A stretch of DNA of 32,500 bases, taken from Apostichopus japonicus. Lineage: Eukaryota > Echinodermata > Holothuroidea > Aspidochirotida > Stichopodidae. The notes beneath the pieces are model-generated. The model was not told where the DNA came from and did no database searches. It saw nothing but the letters and a program-made list of their open reading frames with translations. The stretch is from the NCBI RefSeq assembly GCF_037975245.1, contig NC_092576.1, forward strand, positions 11,441,111 through 11,473,610, read 5' to 3'. Positions 9,394 to 18,300 of this stretch are shown here, one piece after another. The position numbers and the translations under genes were made by a program. Every line of letters begins with the position of its first letter. The first letter of the stretch is position 1.

Positions 9394-12300
9394 GTAAGTA
9401 GCAGTTTTAATAACAATGCCTTTGGTGTAATACAATTCTATGGCATGTGCAAGTTGCAATGCTTATGAACGTCAGGGAAATTCAAACGTGAGGCCTAAGC
9501 ACAAATATTGTTAAAAACTATTTGTATTTTAAATTCTTAAATTGGATTCGAGTGTGTGGGTATATATGCTGGTAATTCATAACACTTTAACAACACTTGT
9601 TACACACACAAACTTTTATTTTTTCCGATTATTTTGACGGAAAGAAAGCGATAAATAACAGTATTATTTCTAGAATATCATATAAAAAATATCATAAACC
9701 TCACGGGAGAAAGTATTACAAGTTAGAAGTGTAGGAAAAAAACTTACGTGGACCTGAAAATCAAATACATTGTGAACAGTCAAGATTTCTTTCGTCAAAG
9801 GTATTCCTCGGGATCACAGAAACATCTAATTTCAATTTACCATATTATTTTAACTTTTAATGTCCGCGCTGCCCGGCTGTCCGACTTTCTGACTGCTATG
9901 TTGCCCTGTTGCCCTTTGTTTCGGCTGACCAACTGTTGATGTGAAAGCAATCTAATCACGGTAAAATCAAATCGTTGAAAAGATCCAAAAATATATATTT
10001 CCACTGATACTCGTTACAATAATAAATTTTATTCACTTTTTAGGCATTTTTGTACAGATCAATAAAGACAAAAGAGATTTCCTGATCGATATTTTGTTCA
10101 TTTCTATTGTTGAAAGAACAATTTTAATTATTTTAGGGATTGGCAACTATGTTTTCTTGATATGCGCCAAGTGGCTCGCTTTCGTCACGGTACATCCGGG
10201 AACTGGCTCAATTTAAACAAAATGGCGCGACACATGAACTACATTCAAATCGTTTTTTCACCTCAAAGAAGGGATTTTTATGCTTTTCTATTGCTTTTAC
10301 TGGAAAGACCATCTGTCAAAACTAAGAATGGATGCAAAAAAAGCAAGGGGTTATTTCTCCTTTAATGCCATAGACTTCTACTCCTCCAGTATTTACATGT
10401 TCAAACTTTCATAAAGGAGTCTAAAATGTCAAGTACACTGGTAAACACATATACTCATGCTGTTAGAATGTACATTTTCGAGCCTCGCATATTACTAACG
10501 ACCATTCCAATATTACAGCTGACAATATCTGGCAAATGAATATAAAAGAAGCTCCAAGTACAGACTTAAAGGGTGTAAAGACTCGCGCAAAAAGAAACGT
10601 CTAATGCCGGTAATTTGACCTAGTTTCGAATGAGGTGTAACAGAAGTGTTAGACGCCACCATCGATCCCAGAAAAAAAAAACACTCACAGCTTGCTACCA
10701 TCGGTAATCAGACACTAGTGTACAGTCAGTACATATAGCTGCGGTCAATAACAAAGCAACAAATTCAAGCACCAATGGCTTTGTACCTTGGGGAATTACC
10801 TTTACAGGTCCTGCCCATGTTTATATGAGACAACATATATTTGCAAGTAGGCCTATTTGTCTATTTGGAAAAAATAATCTACCTTTAATTGATTTAAAAT
10901 AAAATAAAACTGGTAGCAAACTGCTTATTCACTAGAGAGCCTGTGTAAGAGAATGTGTAAAAAGTAAGTTGCCCTGACGTTTCGATCCTAGCAGGATCTT
11001 CTTCAAAGGCTAAATGACAAGTAACAGTAACAGAAGGGACAAAAACCTGTCTGTATTTTGTGCTTGTTTTTTTTTTGTCCCTTCTGCTACTGTTACTTGC
11101 CATTTAGCCTTTGAAGAAGATCCTGCTAGGATCGAAACGTCAGTCCAACTTACTTTAACACATTTAATTGATTTAAAACGCTTTTATGATGACATGTGAT
11201 CAAAGATGACCATGTAACAGGGCTCGGCCAGAGTGTTGTACTAGTTCAGCAAAAAAAAATAACGTTATTTGTTCGAGACCCATGATTTACATTTAAGACT
11301 AATTTCCTGAAACTTGTATATGTGGCCGGAGCATCAAACTCGGAACTTAGCGAACCGGCACTAGAATTCATGGCTTTTTGGAATCATATATGTTGTTTTT
11401 ATTAATTATCAGCTCATTTTATAGATTACAAAAAAATGCTGATTGCGTTAATCTTCTTTCAGTGGGTACTCCGGACAATGTCAGACAATGAAATACTTAT
11501 AACAAAAGATTAACGCATAAATGAAGTTCCACCATTAGCATCCTTTGTCTCAATATCTTGTCCCTGGCTCGCGATACTGAATGTTATATGTACCGCATGT
11601 CTATATAGGTAATCCCACCCGATACTCATAGCTAGTACAGTAACTACTGTTCACGTTCCACAACCGTGCATCTGTAACTACTGCGCTGTGTTCGCAACAC
11701 GGTAATATGTGTTACAGCTAGCACAGTAATTACTGGAAAGCTGTTACACGTTGAACTACGAGTCCGACAGGTGAAAATTTGCAGTAAGAAAAAACTTGCA
11801 GTAATTACTGTGCCACCTGTTACACATGTTACCGTGTTACGAACACAGCGCAGTAGTTACCGATGCACGGTTGTGGAACATGAACAGTAGTTACTGTACT
11901 AGCTATGAGTATTGGCTGGTATTCCAGATAGTGGACCACGATAAGCATATTCTGTGACGGCATCATGACAAACCTTCTCCACAAAGCTTGACTTTTTCTC
12001 TTAGAATCTTCTTCTTCTTCTTTCTTCAATCTTGATGATCACAATGTCATAGATTTGGACTGTTTCCTACTATAGCTCTAAATGTCCTCTATATTTTAGA
12101 AGTTACTCAAGGAGTCAATTATTTGTGGACAGATGATATAATTTCAACTGATATGCCTCGATAACATATAATTGACTTGGGTCTTATCTGGGGTCTAACA
12201 GAAGTGTTAGCTCAGTGGTTAACGCCGGTGCCTTCCAATCATAATGTCCATAGTTCGAGTCACTCCAAGATTAATGTATGCCGTCCAGTAACAGAGTTGT

Positions 12301-15300
12301 TGACAATTGACAATTCATAATCATGGACGTTAAATATGAATCTAAGAGGCTGACTTCGGTCAGCTTGCGGCTTTGATAAGCCAATGAGGCTTCTTTGATC
12401 TAAAATACATCCATAGGCCTACATACATACAACATATGCATTCTCAAAATATCAACAATTATGATTGTTTTTTTGTGTGTAAATCTTCGCCATTCCTCCA
12501 AATTGTTCTCATTGTTATATTTATTGGTTACATACATTGTTAATACAGAGCGGAAATTTCGAGATGAGGGCGACAGAGGTCGAAATGACTATGCATACGC
12601 TGATCCGATTGAAGAGCTTGGGCGTGGCCGTAGAGCGGACAGACACCATCACGGAAGGGACCGCGGTTTTCCAATGCACGATTACCGTGAACCGATATTT
12701 GTACATCCGAGAAGTCAACGGTTTCTGTCGACCGGTCCTATTGTAACAACTCCCTCTATGGATCCGACAGGTGAAAATTTGCAGTAAGAAAAAACTTGCA
12801 GTAATTACTGTGCCACCTGTTACACATGTTACCGTGTTACGAACGCAGCGCAGTAGTTACTGATGCACGGTTGTGGAACATGAACAGTAGTTACTGTATT
12901 AGCTATGAGTATTGGCTGGTATTCCAGATAGTGGACCACGATAAGAATATTCTGTGACGGCATCATGACAAACCTTCTCCACAAAGCTTGACTTTTTCTC
13001 TTAGAATCTTCTTCTTCTTCTTCTTTCTTCTCCAACCTTGATGATAACAATGTGATCGATTTGGACTGTTTCCTAGTATAGCTCTAAATTTCCTCTATAT
13101 TTTAGAAGTTACTCAAGGAGTCAATTATTTGTGGACAGATGATATAATTTCAACTGATATGCCTCGATAACATATAATTGACTTGGGTCTTAACTGGGGT
13201 CTAACAGGAGTGTTAGCTCAGTGGTTAACGCCGGTGCCTTCCAATCATAATGTCCATAGTTCAAGTCACTCCAAGATTAATGTATGCCGTCCAGTTACAG
13301 AGTTGTTGACAATTGACAATTCATAATCATGGACGTTAAATATGAATCTAAGAGACTGACTTCGGTCAGCTTGCGGCTTTGATAAGCCAACGAGGCTTCT
13401 TTGATCTAAAATACATACATAGGCCTACATACATACAACATATGCATTCTCAAAATATCAACAATTATGATTGTTTTCTTGTGTGTAAATCTTCGCCATT
13501 CCCCCAAATTGTTCTCATTGTTATATTTATTGGTTACATACATTGTTAATACAGAGCGGGAATTTCGAGATGAGGGCGACAGAGGTCGAATTGACTATGC
13601 ATACGCTGATCCGATTGAAGAGCTTGGGCGTGGCCGTAGAGCGGACAGACACCATCACGGAAGGGACCGCGGTTTTCCAATGCACGATTACCGTGAACCG
13701 ATATTTGTACAACCGAGAAGTCAACGGTTTCTATCGGCCGGTCCTATTGTAACCACTGCCTCTATGGATCTACAGTTACCAAGTCGCCCGCAACCTCGAT
13801 ACCCACCTGGGGTAAACCCACATTTCCCACCTCATAATGCTGTAAGTACATATATATGGCTTTCAGTTAAGTTAAAGACTTTCTTCTTCTTCATTGAGGT
13901 CTCTTTATCATCCGACAGTGTGTCGATTGAGAATCATTTGAGCAGTTAAATTAAAAACAATAGCAGCTCTTGCGAAAGTGAGTGGTGTTGTAATGCAGCA
14001 AATTCTCAATCAGTGACGGGGAAACAGTAGTGGGGTGACGCCAGGTTGGTGTGTTGGTACGGGTAGGAGAAAACATACTTTAGGAAATGCCAATTGCAGT
14101 TAGTAGACATCTCGCGTTACCTAAAATTTTCGAATCTGACGATTTTTTAATAAGGTTACGGAATCATCAAGGACTACTGTATGAGACAACACTTTAGAAT
14201 AAACATCTAAACCAGTCGATAGTCGGCTATGTGAAGATGAAACCATATTTATATAATTTTAAATCCAACTCATATTGTATTTTACATCGGAGGGCTTAAG
14301 TTGACCAAATCTATGTTCTTCTCACAATGGTCCTAATTATTTGGGGAACTATGGATTCGTCAATGGGAAGCATAACTTCAGTTTGATGATACTATTCTTA
14401 TAGACCTATGTATCGCTCCAATTTGGTCTGTCTATTTTGCTAGACTAAGAGGTTCAGCCACTTTGATAAAATGCGACTTCGATGGGTAAATAATTTTTGT
14501 CCAACATGAGCATGTAGTAGTGGTATCGAGACAATTTATTATGTGAAGGTCCCTATTAATATGAAGGGTAAATATTTATCCTGCTGTGAATCATTGGTTA
14601 AGATTGAGAGAGACACCAAATTCGATATTTAGCATTATAAACGCTAGAAGAGATATAATGGATTTTGAACCCAATTTATCACTCATGCACATAACAAGGA
14701 AGTACCGGTCCTCACTTCATTGTTAGTATGACTGAGAGACCTGTATATAACTTCACACCTTTTTTTTTTGCCCCTACAAAATGGCAAGTTCGGTAAGTAT
14801 TGCCTAAAACTTGAACGTATACTTTACAAAGGGTGCCATTCCTATTTCCATGAAACTACACTTTAGGCAAGCAATTTTGTGTCGGCTCTTCAAGTAAAAT
14901 GAAGGCACAACCATCAGGGGCGAAGCCAGGATTTTCAAAGTTGAAGGCACGACTATCTGAGCGGAGAGCCACCATCGGATGGCGCGGAGCGTACAAGAAA
15001 TTGTTGGTTGCGCAAACCCCCCAGAAGGCCGGAAAACGGACCTTTCCGAGTGTTCATCCTGGCCTCTTGCTAACTTGAGACACCTCATTCAATATCACTT
15101 TTAAACCCCAAACAAACGATAATTACTTCATAGTTTGTTTGGCGCTATGTAAAAGTTGTGTATCATTTTTATCATTATTATGCATGATGACTGACTGGAG
15201 TAACCAGACTACTCTTTAGGTTTGGCTGATAATTACGTCAACATGTTAACAGAGTGTGGACGACACTTTACTGCAGCACGCTAAGCACCTGCTGTTCGAA

Positions 15301-18300
15301 CCATCTTTACTAGGTTACACTTACTAGTGAAATACAGGGACATCTTTTTAGACTCCTACACAGTCATTAGTAGAAACAGCCTTTGAGTAACGGAGTCGTC
15401 TGGTAGTAATTTTTTCCCCAGAGATGCATCTGCTGACAAGTCTTATATGTGTTACAACACACTTTCAATTTATACTGATGAACGGATGGCTCTTATTCAC
15501 AATATTTCAAACTGATCAAGCCATGTTCATCATGCGTATACTGTTGCCACCTTATTAAACTATCTTCATTAACAATATACTGTAATGGTGATAGCCCATA
15601 CACCATATATTCACAATTTCTTTTACAACGGTAAGATAGAAACATCGCGTGAGGAGTAATTGGACCCGGATACCCGTTTAGTGCCAAAACTTGTCGGCCC
15701 ATTGTTTGATACGGCTCTGACTGAAATTTTTCATCTGCCGGGTTCGAACTGCTTGCCGGTTATTGAAGTTCTTTCGTCTACACAACTTTTCCTTCCTTAA
15801 AGTCCTTGTAGATTCGCCCCAAACCGTGTGCAGCCATCTAAAAAGTGAAAATTTCTGTTGCTTGCAAGTGAGGTTTTGTCCGTGTCGCTACAAAATGCAG
15901 ACAGTAATGAAACGTGATACGTTGTTATCTTTATCTGAACCTGAGATGTCCATCGCTGTATCGTTTATACAATAATGTGCTGTGGGTTTTGAACGCAGCT
16001 GTATGTACCGACTGTACACTAGTGTCTTATTACCGACGGTAGCAAGCTGTGTGTGTATTTTCTGGGATCGATGGGTGGTGTCTAACACTTTTGTTGGACC
16101 TCATTCGAAACTAGGTCAGATTACGGCATAAGAAGTTTGTTTTTTGCGCGAGTCTTCACACCCTTTAAATAGATTTACTCCAACTGGGAATGGGTAGTTG
16201 TATGAACCTTTATGGACGGGGGGGGTGGTAGGTTGAAGGGGGGGGGGGGTAGTAGGCGGATCCAATTGTTTTATGGAGGAATGGAGGGTGTTGTTGCGGT
16301 TTCGATGAATTTGACTCCCATGCAGGTACTTTGTCTCCCTCTGTCAGAAGAAAATCAAATCTCATTCTGGAGCACATTGAGACCATAAACGTATGTTTAT
16401 GAATTATATCTAGTACTTTTATATAAGTACTTTTGAATTTTGGACAGAAGAAAACTAGAGGCTGGCAGGCGGTATGAGTAGGGTGGAGGCATGGCCCGTT
16501 CACTTTTCCTAAATACCATTAAACATGCAGTGAAAAGTACCCATATCCGTACTAGTGTCCATCGCTTTACAATGTGTTACAATTGTTTTATTAGCTGTTC
16601 CTGGCAAAACTATTGATGAGCACATTTGTTCCTTTGTTATGACCATATGAAGTTTCGTATATATGTTATATATATATATATATATATAGCATCCATATCT
16701 CTATCTACAAATTCGTTACTAGATCTAATTTATACTATGTTTATTTTCGTACCGTGTATTTTCCCCATTTATTCCCCATTTATTCCCTTCTTACACAAGT
16801 GCTGACGTCATCATCGCTATGTCATTAGCGCTATTGTGACTTGTGACACAATATCAAACCACCATTGTGGCACCCAGATGCAGTGGTTTGCACAAGAACA
16901 ATAGCGACTCTGCAAATTTCCTATCACACATTTGCAACTGACATAATATGCTTTGTGTTATAGTTTTTGGTTTTACAATATACCAATATATTGTTGACTG
17001 AGGGATCCCGTAGTATTAGAATATAAAAAAAGGGTAACACTAGTGTGTACATTTGTTATTCGTGATATCTAGAACGACTTTTAAAAATGAGCCGTGCTAT
17101 CGAATGTAAGTTTTTCCTTTACTAAAATGAAGTTGTTTTGTACGTGTTTTATTTTTTATATATCGAAAAACAATTATAATATCGAAAAACAAAGACTACT
17201 TTATTTGTTTTCAATTTTTCCAGTCTTCTTTCTTCGATCTTCGTTTAAGAGGTCTTCGTTTTGGACACACCCTTTGATAACCTTCCAGAGTTGTTAAACA
17301 AAATGTCTGTATGTGAGGGGAGAGGTTGGGGAGTGGTTGGGGGGGGGGGCAGGGGAGGGTTTTTTTCCCCGGCAACCCGAGGCGATGTATGATGGTGTGG
17401 GTTCATGCATCCATCCAGGCAGGCAATGAATATTCAACAGATCCCTGTATATATCTTGTATTCCAGTATCCACCTGATAACCGCCAGGACCAAAACAGCT
17501 TGTGTAAAGATCTTTTCTTAGCCTTTGCCGCCATCTTTATTATAGTTTGCTGTCCGATTGGATTGTGTTTTGGGATTCCAGCGATTTTATGCATATTTCA
17601 GGTAAATATCATCACTGAATTATACAATGTAAATTTATATGTCATTTATAATCAAAATACGTACTGGATGTGATATTGAATTGAATAATATCGGCCGCCG
17701 AAATTGTTACTTTCAGCTTAGGTTAAAGTATTACATTTAACTTGTCATTTCATTTGTATCTAGAACTGTTTAAGATAGACCTGTTATAGTTATAGTTATA
17801 GCCTGGGTTCCAGGTTTTGTTTATGCACTCAAAATATCTGCGGTGAATTATTCATCTGTGTTCGATATGATATTTTCTTATCCCATGGAGTGCAACTTAC
17901 CTAGTACTGAGGTGGATCCATGCATGAATTTATAAAGGAATGGGTGTGGCTTTGGGTTTGTTGAAATCGACTCCCATATGCATATGGAAGTATGAAAGTC
18001 ATCTCCCAGAAAGATTAATATAATTCTTGAAGTCATATTGCATATTTATACTAAAAGGTCTAAACTATTTGTTATGTCTAGTTTGTGCTTATAACTATAC
18101 TTTAGAAACTGTCAATACTCATGTTGACACAGGAGCGGGTTAGGGGGGGGGGGAGCTCACCCACACCCTCGGATCCGCACCTGGTTATTGCTCAAGAACA
18201 ATAGTTTATTATAAATCGATTGTACCTGGCGACCTTCATCATTTTAATAATCGAACTAGACTTGGGAAGGAATGTCGGTCTTCTCTCAAAATGTGCAACA

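Larger units (their letters stand above)
9394..12548 (+). other. Gene 1 intron 1 (about 3.2 kb), repeat-rich
   Basis: No coding exon is recognised between the first exon and 12549. It carries a truncated MITE, an extended hairpin (10952-11166), a palindromic MITE (11622-11912) and a SINE. About 9400-10560 is AT-rich unique sequence with only short chance ORFs. Confidence 0.5.
15527..17156 (+). repeat. Segmental duplication block 1, copy 1
   Basis: It matches 26173-27828 at roughly 96-97% by eye, starting at CATCATGCGTATACTGTTGC. It contains a MITE, a TA repeat, a CRE-like site and a first coding exon. Upstream flanks are unrelated, so 15527 is a breakpoint. Confidence 0.9.
13842..17466 (+). 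other. Gene 1 intron 2 (about 3.6 kb)
   Basis: About 13842-15110 is unique AT-rich sequence with no clear exon except a tiny ATG-donor candidate at 14781. From 15527 onward it is duplicated at 26173-27828. It contains a MITE and an orphan first exon. Confidence 0.5.

Noticed and set aside
12200-12265. A tRNA gene, because of matching A and B boxes
   Set aside because: The acceptor and anticodon stems do not pair into a cloverleaf, and the unit continues as a dispersed SINE body.
12521-13752. Alternative-frame ORFs over exons A and B (65 and 69 codons, both strands)
   Set aside because: They are shadows of the coding exon. Only the frame with phase-compatible splice sites matches the gene 2 exon.
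14804-15088. Minus-strand 94-codon ORF
   Set aside because: It covers GGGGCGAAGCCAGGATTTTC and related words that look like a dispersed repeat. No recognisable protein similarity.
15763-16088. Similar ORFs of 66-136 codons recurring at 15763-16088 and 26324-26734
   Set aside because: They fall across a TTAA MITE and recur only because the block is duplicated. The frames are not kept in MITE copies 1-3.
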